In this document: piece after piece, positions 17,865 through 24,533 of the stretch
Layout of the letters: each line of letters starts with the position of its first letter
Position numbering within the stretch: position 1 is the first letter of the stretch
Notes under the pieces: model-generated
The model's input: only the letters and a program-made list of their open reading frames with translations
What the model was told of the DNA's origin: nothing
Database searches by the model: none
DNA from: an uncultured Clostridium sp.
GTDB taxonomy: Bacteria; Bacillota; Clostridia; Peptostreptococcales; Peptostreptococcaceae
Length of the DNA stretch: 35,507 bases
Assembly: GCA_900539645.1 (NCBI GenBank)
Contig: UQCY01000006.1
Coordinates: forward strand, 1-35,507
Reading direction: 5' to 3'
Made by a program: the position numbers and the translations under genes

Positions 17865-17897
17865 AAAAAGCTGTTGCAAATCGTGCAACAGCTTTTT
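17865..17897. terminator. bidirectional terminator between convergent genes
   Basis: AAAAAGCTGTTGCA (17865-17878) pairs with TGCAACAGCTTTTT (17884-17897). It serves the DEAD-box gene on the plus strand and the penicillin-binding protein gene on the minus strand. Confidence 0.92.
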
Positions 17898-17922
17898 ATT
17901 TTTTTATTTGTTTTTTTTAAAA

Positions 17923-20667
17923 TTAGTTACCTTCTCCAGTATTATCGCCGGTATTACCACCATTATCAGGAGTATTATTTCCTCCATTGTTATTATTGGT
18001 ATTATTATCTCCAGCGTTGTTATCAGAAGGATTATTATTGTTGTTACTATTATTGTTATTATCATTATTTTCAGAGTTTCCGTTATTTCCTCCGCCAGAG
18101 TTACCACCAGAGTTACCACCAGCATTACCACCAGCATTACCAGTTGTATTATTCTGATTTTCTGCAGCAGTATCTTCTTTCTTTTCTGTAGAAGGAGCTG
18201 TAGTTACTCTAGTAGCGCTAGTACCATCTATAAACGCGGCATTAGAACCAGAAGATGATGCTCCTCCATCCTGAAGATTTATTTTAGTGAAGTATATTCC
18301 CTCTGGTTTATCAAAGTCTTTTTTCTCTAAATTCCGGTGAATTTTAGTCATTATTTTCTGCCAAAGTAGAACAGAAGAAGTACTTCCTCCACCTATATTT
18401 CTAGTTTTAACTATTTTACCTTCAGCATCTCTTACACCTGCATCGTCAGCTATATATGTAGCACCAACATAGTATGGTGTATATCCAACAAACCAAGCTT
18501 CTTTAGAGCTGTTTGTTGTACCTGTTTTACCAGCTGTAGGCATTCCATTTGGAAGAGCTGCTTTTTTAGCAGTACCTTCATTTACAACAGCTTTTAACAT
18601 GTCTGTCATAACATATGCAACCTGAGGATCGACAACTCTTTTCTTTTCTGGATTGCTATCTACAATTGACTGATGGTCAAATGATTCTATACTAGTAAAT
18701 ATTGTAGGCTCTATATACTGACCTCCATTAGCTAATGCACCATAAGCAGTCGCCATTTCAAGTGGAGATATACCATAAGTTAAACCTCCAAGTGTAAGTG
18801 CAGGGAAACGTCTATCTGTATTATTAGAATCTGTAGTAGCCTTATTATCTGCAAGTGATGTTATACCAAAGTTTTTAAGGTAATCTATCATAACATCAAC
18901 ACAGTCGTCATATGAATCACCAAGAAGCTCAGCAACTTTAACTGCAACTGTATTAGAAGATTTAGCTAAACCTAATCTTAAACTCATAGAACCACCACCA
19001 GCAGTAGTAGTTTTTGGATTCCATTTTCTATTTTCTTCAAATCTATATCCACCTCTGGCATCACTAAAAGCAGTTGCCTGTGTAATAGACATAGTATCTA
19101 TTGCAGGAGTGTATATTGCAAGAGGTTTTATAGTAGAACCAGGCTGTCTAGGAGTAGTAGCTCTGTTTAGAGTTTTTCTACCAGATATATTTCTACCACC
19201 AACAAGCCCTTTTATCTGACCATTTCTGTAATCTATTATTACTGTAGCTGACTGTGGCTGAAGAACGCCATCAGGACCTACAATATTTCCAGGAAAGTTA
19301 TTTGTATTTTTGTATTCAGATTCAATAGCTTCCTGTATTTTAGGGTCTATTGTAGTATTTATTATAAGACCGCCGTTGTAGTACATATTTTCAGCTTCTT
19401 CTCTAGTATTACCCTGATCTATAAGTGCAGAAATAACTTTACTTTCTATTAAATCTTCTACAGAGTTAGAAACCTTATTAGATTCTTCAGGTAATTTTAT
19501 AACTATTTCTTCAGCTAAAGCTTCAGTATATTCCTTCTGAGTAATGTACCCTAATTCTTTCATTTTAGCAAGAACAGTTTCCTGTCTTTCTTTAGCGTCT
19601 GGGTTATTTACAGCTTTTCTTATAACGATAGATGCTGTTTTAGCCTGTTTGTAAGTTCCTTCGTTTATAAGTCCCCATTCGTATAATTTATCTACCATTT
19701 TTAACTCAGCTTCAGTAGGTTCATCGAAGTCATCATCTTCAGTATTTACAAAAGTAAGTATACGATGGTCTAAATCTTCTTTTGTTTCAGTTCCATCTAA
19801 CTTAGCACTCTTATAAGCTGAGTATTTTGAAGGGTTTTTAGTTGAACCAGCAAGAAGCGCAGATTCAGCTAAAGTAAGATCTTTTGCAGATTTATCAAAA
19901 TATCCTCTAGCTCCGGCCTCGGCACCAGCTAAACCTTTACCAACGAAGAAGTTGTTTAAATATAATTCAAGTATATCGTCTTTTTTAAGCTTTTTATCCA
20001 TCTCAATAGCGTAATACATATCTTTTATTTTACGAGACATTGTTTGCTCAGTACTAGTTAAAAGCATCTTAGATACCTGCATAGTTATAGTAGAACCACC
20101 CTGTCTTTTACCAAAAAGTCTCATAACAACAGATCTTGCCAGACCTTTAGGATCGACACCTCCATGTTGGTAGAAACGCTCATCTTCTATAGATACTATA
20201 GCTTTTTTAAGATAAGGAGACATCTGTGATAGTGGAACAGGGGTCTTCTTATTTAAACTAGGTGCAGTAGACATTTTTTCTCCATTTGAGTATAAAAGTG
20301 TAGTAGTTACATAAGTTCTTTTGTTTAAATCAGCAAGTGTAACAGGTTTAACATCTCTAAGTGATGAAAACACTAAACCACCGGCAGCTGCACCTAATAC
20401 AACAAATAGAACTAGGCATGTCATACCAAATACTTTCACCTTAGAAAGTTTTCTTTTTTTCTTACCAGATGGAACTCTTCTTTTTCTTTTTACATTTGAA
20501 GAAGATGAATTCCTAACACTTCTAGATGAACTGCTAGAACCTCTACTACTATTTGAAGAAGAGCTACTACTGCTAGCTCTAGTAGCAGAAGAATTTCTAA
20601 CAGACGTCTTTGAAGAAGAGGTCTTTCTCCTTCTTATTTTATTATCACTATTATTGTCGTTTTTCAT
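17923..20667 (-). CDS. class A penicillin-binding protein (PBP1a type)
   Basis: 914 residues. A Ser/Arg/Lys-rich cytoplasmic head of about 75 residues precedes one membrane segment (about 81-101). The GT51 glycosyltransferase domain has EDERFYQHGG with catalytic E161 and RQGGSTITMQ. The transpeptidase domain has STIK with nucleophile S511, an SSN motif, and KTGTTN with K714. It polymerises and cross-links peptidoglycan on the outer face of the membrane. From about residue 838 the tail is low-complexity, rich in Asn and Gly with some Ser and Asp. The head and tail are both longer than in many orthologues. GGAGGT precedes the ATG. It is a single-gene unit, divergent from the ABC-F gene. Confidence 0.96.
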   Translation of the reverse strand: MKNDNNSDNKIRRRKTSSSKTSVRNSSATRASSSSSSSNSSRGSSSSSRSVRNSSSSNVKRKRRVPSGKKKRKLSKVKVFGMTCLVLFVVLGAAAGGLVFSSLRDVKPVTLADLNKRTYVTTTLLYSNGEKMSTAPSLNKKTPVPLSQMSPYLKKAIVSIEDERFYQHGGVDPKGLARSVVMRLFGKRQGGSTITMQVSKMLLTSTEQTMSRKIKDMYYAIEMDKKLKKDDILELYLNNFFVGKGLAGAEAGARGYFDKSAKDLTLAESALLAGSTKNPSKYSAYKSAKLDGTETKEDLDHRILTFVNTEDDDFDEPTEAELKMVDKLYEWGLINEGTYKQAKTASIVIRKAVNNPDAKERQETVLAKMKELGYITQKEYTEALAEEIVIKLPEESNKVSNSVEDLIESKVISALIDQGNTREEAENMYYNGGLIINTTIDPKIQEAIESEYKNTNNFPGNIVGPDGVLQPQSATVIIDYRNGQIKGLVGGRNISGRKTLNRATTPRQPGSTIKPLAIYTPAIDTMSITQATAFSDARGGYRFEENRKWNPKTTTAGGGSMSLRLGLAKSSNTVAVKVAELLGDSYDDCVDVMIDYLKNFGITSLADNKATTDSNNTDRRFPALTLGGLTYGISPLEMATAYGALANGGQYIEPTIFTSIESFDHQSIVDSNPEKKRVVDPQVAYVMTDMLKAVVNEGTAKKAALPNGMPTAGKTGTTNSSKEAWFVGYTPYYVGATYIADDAGVRDAEGKIVKTRNIGGGSTSSVLLWQKIMTKIHRNLEKKDFDKPEGIYFTKINLQDGGASSSGSNAAFIDGTSATRVTTAPSTEKKEDTAAENQNNTTGNAGGNAGGNSGGNSGGGNNGNSENNDNNNNSNNNNNPSDNNAGDNNTNNNNGGNNTPDNGGNTGDNTGEGN
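18098..18143. repeat. 12-base tandem repeat in the PBP tail
   Basis: Four near-identical 12-base units (two GAGTTACCACCA, then two GCATTACCACCA-like, the last one diverging) encode Gly-Gly-Asn-Ser/Ala blocks. Together with nearby Asn-coding ATT/ATC runs they make this tail prone to in-frame length change. Confidence 0.85.
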
Positions 20668-20697
20668 AAGTAGTGTACCTCCTTATTCTAAGACATT

Positions 20698-20706
20698 ATT
20701 ATAACA
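20698..20706 (-). promoter_or_regulatory. extended -10 promoter of the penicillin-binding protein gene
   Basis: On the minus strand TGTTATAAT is a perfect extended -10 (TG-n-TATAAT), about 30 bases before the ATG. No clear -35 is visible, as is common for this promoter type. Confidence 0.6.
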
Positions 20707-20761
20707 CAAATCTAAAATGTTGGGTATTCTTACAGAAAAACAAATAAAGTGTGTGGAAGTC

Positions 20762-20790
20762 TTGAAATAAAGCGAAAAAAAATATATTAT
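20762..20790 (+). promoter_or_regulatory. promoter of the ABC-F gene
   Basis: TTGAAA (20762-20767) and TATTAT (20785-20790) are spaced by 17 bases; an overlapping TATAAT at 20788-20793 has a 20-base spacing. Just downstream, TGTAA (20793-20797) and TTACA (20813-20817) enclose GCAA-TTA-TTGC, an inverted repeat over the likely start of transcription that could be an operator. Confidence 0.6.
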
Positions 20791-20876
20791 AATGTAAGTC
20801 GGCAATTATTGCTTACAATTATATGTGAATATAAAAATTGATATAAAAAATAAAAAAAGTATTTAGAGGAGGAAAA

Positions 20877-22427
20877 ATGTTAGTAGTTGAAAATGTTAGC
20901 CATGGATTTGGCGCTAGGGTAATACTTGAGAACGTATCATTCAGAATAAGAAAAGGTGAGCATATAGCACTAGTAGGTGCTAATGGTGAAGGAAAGTCGA
21001 GCTTCCTTAATATAATAACTAAAAAATTAATGCCAGATGCAGGTAATATAAAATGGTCGTCAAGGGTTACAGTTGGTTATTTAGATCAGCACACAGTACT
21101 TGGAAAAGGAAAAACAATAAGAGAGGTTTTAAGAGAGGCATTCCAGCATATGTTCGATTTAGAGCAGGAAATGCTACAGATGTACGAAAAAATGGGAGAT
21201 GCATCTGATGAAGAAATGGCTGCACTTATGGAAGATACTGCTGAAATACAGACAATACTTGAACATAGTGGATTCTATACAATAGATGCAAAAATACAGG
21301 AGGTTGCAAATGGACTAGGACTTGGAGAAATAGGACTAGACAGAGATGTAACTGACCTTAGTGGTGGGCAGAGAACAAAAGTACTTTTAACTAAGTTACT
21401 TCTTGAAAACCCAACAATATTAATATTAGACGAGCCTACAAACTACTTAGATGAAGAGCACATAGTATGGCTTACTAGATATCTACAGGAATACGAAAAT
21501 GCATTCGTACTAGTTTCTCACGACATAAGCTTCATAAATGATACTTGTAACGTTGTTTACCACCTTGAAAATGGTGAATTAAACAGATACAAAGGAAACT
21601 ACGATGAATTTGAAAGATTAAACGAAATCAAGAAAAGACAGGAAGAACAGGCTTATGAAAAACAGGTTAAAGAAAGAGAAAAACTTGAAGATTTCATAGC
21701 AAGAAACAAAGCTAGAGTTGCAACAAGAGGTATGGCAAATTCAAGACAGAAACAGCTTGATAAAATGGAAATACTTGAAAGACCAAAAGAAAAAATAAAA
21801 CCTACATTCAACTTTAGAAATGCTAGAGCAGCAGGAAAAATAATATTTGAAACCAAGGATCTTGTATTAGGGTACAATGAACCTCTTACAAAACCACTTA
21901 ACTTCCAGCTTGAAAGAGGTAAAAAAATAGCTCTAAAGGGTATGAATGGTATAGGTAAATCTACACTATTAAAAACTCTTTTAGGTATGATAAAACCTTA
22001 TGATGGGGAAGTTAAACTAGGGGATTATTTAGAAGTAGGATACTTTGAACAGGAAAGTTCAACAGAAAATAACAATACTGCTATGGACGAAATATGGCAG
22101 GAATATCCAGGTCTTACAAACTATGAAGTAAGACAGGCTCTTGCAAAATGTGGATTAACTAATGAGCATATAACTAGCTTAGTAAGAGTACTTAGTGGGG
22201 GAGAAGCAGCAAAAGTTAGATTATGTAAGATAATGTTAAAAGACATAAACTTCCTAGTACTTGACGAACCTACTAACCACCTTGATGTGGATGCTAAGGA
22301 AGAGCTTAAAAAAGCAATAAAAGAATTCAAGGGAACAGTACTTTTAGTATCTCATGAACCAGAATTCTACATGGACTTTGTAGATGATGTATGGAATATA
22401 GAGGACTTCACTACAAAAATAGTTTAA
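20877..22427 (+). CDS. ABC-F family translation-associated ATPase
   Basis: 516 residues with two nucleotide-binding domains in one chain and no membrane segments. The first has Walker A GANGEGKSS, signature LSGGQRTK and Walker B ILDEPTNYLD; the second has Walker A GMNGIGKST, signature LSGGEAAKV and Walker B LDEPTNHLD. A charged linker of about 80 residues between the domains (KRQEEQAYEKQVKEREK region) is the P-site tRNA-interaction motif of ABC-F proteins. Such proteins bind the ribosomal E site; some rescue stalled ribosomes and some give antibiotic resistance. Nothing here proves resistance, and the YbiT/YkpA-like housekeeping type is more likely. AGGAGG lies before ATG 20877. Confidence 0.92.
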   Translation: MLVVENVSHGFGARVILENVSFRIRKGEHIALVGANGEGKSSFLNIITKKLMPDAGNIKWSSRVTVGYLDQHTVLGKGKTIREVLREAFQHMFDLEQEMLQMYEKMGDASDEEMAALMEDTAEIQTILEHSGFYTIDAKIQEVANGLGLGEIGLDRDVTDLSGGQRTKVLLTKLLLENPTILILDEPTNYLDEEHIVWLTRYLQEYENAFVLVSHDISFINDTCNVVYHLENGELNRYKGNYDEFERLNEIKKRQEEQAYEKQVKEREKLEDFIARNKARVATRGMANSRQKQLDKMEILERPKEKIKPTFNFRNARAAGKIIFETKDLVLGYNEPLTKPLNFQLERGKKIALKGMNGIGKSTLLKTLLGMIKPYDGEVKLGDYLEVGYFEQESSTENNNTAMDEIWQEYPGLTNYEVRQALAKCGLTNEHITSLVRVLSGGEAAKVRLCKIMLKDINFLVLDEPTNHLDVDAKEELKKAIKEFKGTVLLVSHEPEFYMDFVDDVWNIEDFTTKIV

Positions 22428-22471
22428 TAAAAAAATAGAGATTAAAAACTAACTAAAACCTGGGTGATAAT

Positions 22472-23110
22472 ATGAAAAAGGTATTTATGAATATATGCTC
22501 TTTTTTAGTTACTATAGCTATAATTTCTACGGCTGCTGTAACTGCATTGAATTTTAGAGAAATATATTATATTGATGTATATAGACTAGATATTCCGGAA
22601 ATGTCTGGATATACTGAACAAGAAATAATTGAAAACTACAATTATTTAATAGACTATAATACTAGTTTTGATGATAAAGAATTTAAATTGCCAAGTATGA
22701 AATTCTCGAGAGAAGGTAAGATACATTTTGAAGAAGTTAGAAATATATTTCACTTATTATACTACATAATGGGAATCGGGTTGTTAGCATTTATAGCTAT
22801 TATTTATGAAGCATTTAAGGGAAGAACAAAACCTCTTAAAAATGTACTAAAGATGTTAATAATTCTTCCAGTTATTGTTGCAATACCGATGATGGTGGCT
22901 TTTGACAAGGTATTTGTACTTTTCCATAAGATAATGTTTAGAAATGACTACTGGATATTTGACCCAGTACTTGATCCAGTAATAAATATACTTCCAGAAG
23001 AATTTTTCTATCACGAGGCATTACTTATCGTCAGTCTAACTGTGATTATGTGGATAGCATTGCTTATAGCATATAGAATTTTTTCAGATAGAGTGGAAAA
23101 ACAGAGCTAA
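22472..23110 (+). CDS. lit: probable lipoprotein intramolecular transacylase (Lit; TIGR01906/DUF1461 membrane protein)
   Basis: 212 residues with about four membrane segments (roughly 7-27, 93-113, 125-145, 182-204) and a large extracytoplasmic loop between the first two. The conserved family block, from FHKIMFRNDYW through FDPVLDPVINILPEEFF, is intact. H85 in GKIHFEEV and H152 in FHKIMF match the two histidines reported as essential in characterised Lit enzymes. Lit moves an acyl chain within diacylglyceryl-lipoproteins to give the lyso form, which weakens TLR2 recognition. The two binding-protein lipoproteins in this window are possible substrates. Family membership is well supported; the enzymatic role is inferred from it. 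GGGTGATAAT precedes ATG 22472. It follows the ABC-F gene by 44 bases and is probably cotranscribed. Confidence 0.75.
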   Translation: MKKVFMNICSFLVTIAIISTAAVTALNFREIYYIDVYRLDIPEMSGYTEQEIIENYNYLIDYNTSFDDKEFKLPSMKFSREGKIHFEEVRNIFHLLYYIMGIGLLAFIAIIYEAFKGRTKPLKNVLKMLIILPVIVAIPMMVAFDKVFVLFHKIMFRNDYWIFDPVLDPVINILPEEFFYHEALLIVSLTVIMWIALLIAYRIFSDRVEKQS

Positions 23111-23146
23111 ATTTAGTAAAAATATAAAAATTGTTGATAAAAAATG

Positions 23147-23177
23147 GGACTGTTGTATAAACTACAACAGTCCTTTT
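23147..23177 (+). terminator. terminator after lit
   Basis: GGACTGTTGTA (23147-23157), loop TAAAC, TACAACAGTCC (23163-23173), then T residues. Confidence 0.9.
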
Positions 23178-23202
23178 ATTATGTATTTACAAAAATAAAA
23201 AT

Positions 23203-23463
23203 TTATTTCTTTCTAGCAAGTTCAGATATTTCGCTAAATTTTTTCATTATATAATCAAAGTTCTTTTTATTATGTGGCAACATACAGTTGCTACAGTCTT
23301 TTATTCCTTTTTCTGTGTATTTAAAATTTCCACCGCAGTTTTCTCCAAGTGCATAAAGTGGACAGTAGCAGAATAAGCAGTTGAACTCATCTGGCTTGTC
23401 TGTCTTATGACATGGGAAAAATTCACAGCTTTTGTGGCAGAAAAACTTATAATTTTTGCTCAT
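23203..23463 (-). CDS. small cysteine-rich (zinc-binding-like) protein
   Basis: 86 residues with nine cysteines, starting FFCHKSCEFFPCH and continuing with FNCLFCYCPLY, GENCGG and DCSNCMLPH. The spacing and the CPLY and CxxC blocks match the 'cysteine-rich small domain' (zf-like, PF04071) family, whose function is unknown. It presumably binds zinc or another metal. AGGAGG lies seven bases before the ATG on the minus strand. It is transcribed alone, converging on lit. Confidence 0.75.
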   Translation of the reverse strand: MSKNYKFFCHKSCEFFPCHKTDKPDEFNCLFCYCPLYALGENCGGNFKYTEKGIKDCSNCMLPHNKKNFDYIMKKFSEISELARKK

Positions 23464-23545
23464 AATATCCTCCTAATTAATTTATAAGATAATAATTATT
23501 ATAGATTTAAAGTTTGATAATTTACAACGCTATTTTATAAATTTG

Positions 23546-23575
23546 TTGACATTTTATACTATCATAATATATACT
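23546..23575 (+). promoter_or_regulatory. promoter of the lnu attenuator transcript
   Basis: TTGACA (23546-23551, exact consensus) and TATACT (23570-23575) are separated by 18 bases. Transcription would start about 23582, some 28 bases before the leader peptide ATG and about 330 bases before the resistance gene. Confidence 0.78.
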
Positions 23576-23609
23576 TATCTTAATTTTGAAAATGGAAGGA
23601 GGCTTACGA

Positions 23610-23630
23610 ATGTTCATTTTTGTACGCTAA
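23610..23630 (+). CDS. leader peptide MFIFVR upstream of lnu
   Basis: ATG-TTC-ATT-TTT-GTA-CGC-TAA encodes six residues. GGAAGGAGG at 23594-23602 is the best possible Shine-Dalgarno, seven bases from the ATG, far stronger than a random six-codon ORF would have. The hydrophobic peptide with a terminal Val-Arg resembles stalling leaders of antibiotic resistance genes. Its last codons form the 5' arm of the downstream hairpin, coupling translation to RNA folding. Confidence 0.62.
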   Translation: MFIFVR

Positions 23631-23712
23631 TAAACAACAAAAGTCGGTTTACCGCTCTACTCTGTAGGGATTTTTTGTCGTGCGTACATATGCTACACGT
23701 AAGTCAGATATT

Positions 23713-23776
23713 ATATGATTATTGATTTTGTAGTACTATATTAGATAATTTAGTATACAAGAGTATCATATTTTTT
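23713..23776 (+). terminator. leader terminator 1
   Basis: ATATGAT (23713-23719) pairs with ATCATAT (23765-23771), and inside it TTGTA-g-TACTA (23728-23738) pairs with TAGTATACAA (23751-23760). Six T follow (23771-23776). The stem is AT-rich and interrupted, so its strength is uncertain. Confidence 0.5.
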
Positions 23777-23793
23777 AGCGTGTCTTTTATGAT

Positions 23794-23833
23794 GCAGGTA
23801 AATACCCTTTGTGGAGCATTTACCTGCTTTTTT
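23794..23833 (+). terminator. leader terminator 2
   Basis: GCAGGTAAAT (23794-23803) pairs perfectly with ATTTACCTGC (23818-23827), followed by six T. It lies 80 bases before the lnu ATG and after the consensus promoter, with no gene to end, so it must be an attenuator. A small hairpin CTAATTT/AAATTAG follows at 23878-23893. Confidence 0.88.
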
Positions 23834-23913
23834 GTTGTTAAAAATTACAATAAAAATAAAGGATAAAATTTACATAGCTAATTTAAAAATTAGACTAAAA
23901 GAGGAGGTAAATA

Positions 23914-24399
23914 ATGGCTAAAAAAGAAACTGTAACTAAAGAAGATTTATTAAATATTATTGATTTATTAGAAACTACTAAAATTACGTATTGGATTGAT
24001 GGTGGTTGGGGAGTTGATTTATTATTGGGTAAACAAACAAGAGATCATAGAGATATAGATATTAATTTTGATGCAAAATTTACAGATGAATTAATAGAAT
24101 TTCTTTTAAGTAAAGGATACAAAATAGATACAGATTGGCTTCCAGCTAGAATGGAGTTATATAGTGAAAAATATGGATATTTAGACATACATCCATTTAT
24201 TTTAAATGAAGATGGAACGTCAAAACAAGCTGATTTAGAAGGTGGTTGGTATGAATTTGAAAAAGATTATTTTAGTAGTGTAAACTTTGAAAATAGAATA
24301 ATCCCATGTATATCTTTAAAAGGACAACTTATTTTTCATTCAGGATATGAATTGAGGGAAAAAGATATACACGATATAGATATTCTTAAAAGTTTATAA
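23914..24399 (+). CDS. lnu: lincosamide nucleotidyltransferase, Lnu(A)/Lnu(C) type
   Basis: 161 residues, the length of Lnu(A). The nucleotidyltransferase core is clear: TYWIDGGWGVDLL, then HRDIDI with metal-binding D47 and D49, then RMELYSEKYGYLDIHPF and the C-terminal IPCISLKGQLIFHSGYELREKD. All of these match my memory of Lnu(A)/(C) at conserved positions, though it is clearly divergent. The enzyme adenylylates lincomycin and clindamycin and inactivates them. All three Gln codons are CAA and about half of the Ile codons are ATT, unlike the CAG/ATA use of hflX next door, which suggests acquisition. GAGGAGGT five bases before ATG 23914 is strong. Expression is probably controlled by the upstream attenuator. 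Drug spectrum is inferred. Confidence 0.85.
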   Translation: MAKKETVTKEDLLNIIDLLETTKITYWIDGGWGVDLLLGKQTRDHRDIDINFDAKFTDELIEFLLSKGYKIDTDWLPARMELYSEKYGYLDIHPFILNEDGTSKQADLEGGWYEFEKDYFSSVNFENRIIPCISLKGQLIFHSGYELREKDIHDIDILKSL

Positions 24400-24533
24400 T
24401 ATATATTATATAAAGCTTAATATATATTTATATGGAGATTATAAATATAGTAGTAATAATTTTTTTAGGATATAATATAATTAAATTTAATTATTTGCTA
24501 AAAGAATAAACAAAGATAATTAAGGAGGAAATT

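Larger units (their letters stand above)
23582..23833 (+). promoter_or_regulatory. predicted drug-responsive ribosome-mediated transcription attenuator
   Basis: The leader contains, in order: a short ORF with a perfect Shine-Dalgarno; hairpin 1, where GTACGC (23622-23627, the last two sense codons of the peptide) pairs with GCGTAC (23682-23687) and ACAACAAAA (23634-23642) with TTTTTTGTCGT (23671-23681); and two terminators. In the loop region of hairpin 1, TTTACCGC (23648-23655) is complementary to GCAGGTAAA, the left arm of the second terminator, apart from one bulged A. A ribosome stalled by a lincosamide on the peptide would block hairpin 1 and free TTTACCGC to form an antiterminator. The elements are seen; the mechanism is inferred. 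Confidence 0.62.

Noticed and set aside
17874..18258. Plus-strand ORFs opposite the PBP tail
   Set aside because: They are Tyr- or Ile/Ser-rich translations of the low-complexity Asn/Gly coding repeats, with no ribosome binding site.
20877..22427. ABC-F protein as an antibiotic resistance factor
   Set aside because: Domain layout alone does not separate resistance from housekeeping ABC-F proteins, and the leader has no stalling ORF I could see.
23543..23725. 60-codon ORF across the lnu leader
   Set aside because: It starts within the -35 promoter region without a ribosome binding site; the six-codon ORF at 23610-23630 in the same leader has a perfect one.
23464..24533. Mobile element carrying lnu
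   Set aside because: No transposase, integrase, target-site duplication or terminal repeats could be seen, so no element boundaries are claimed.
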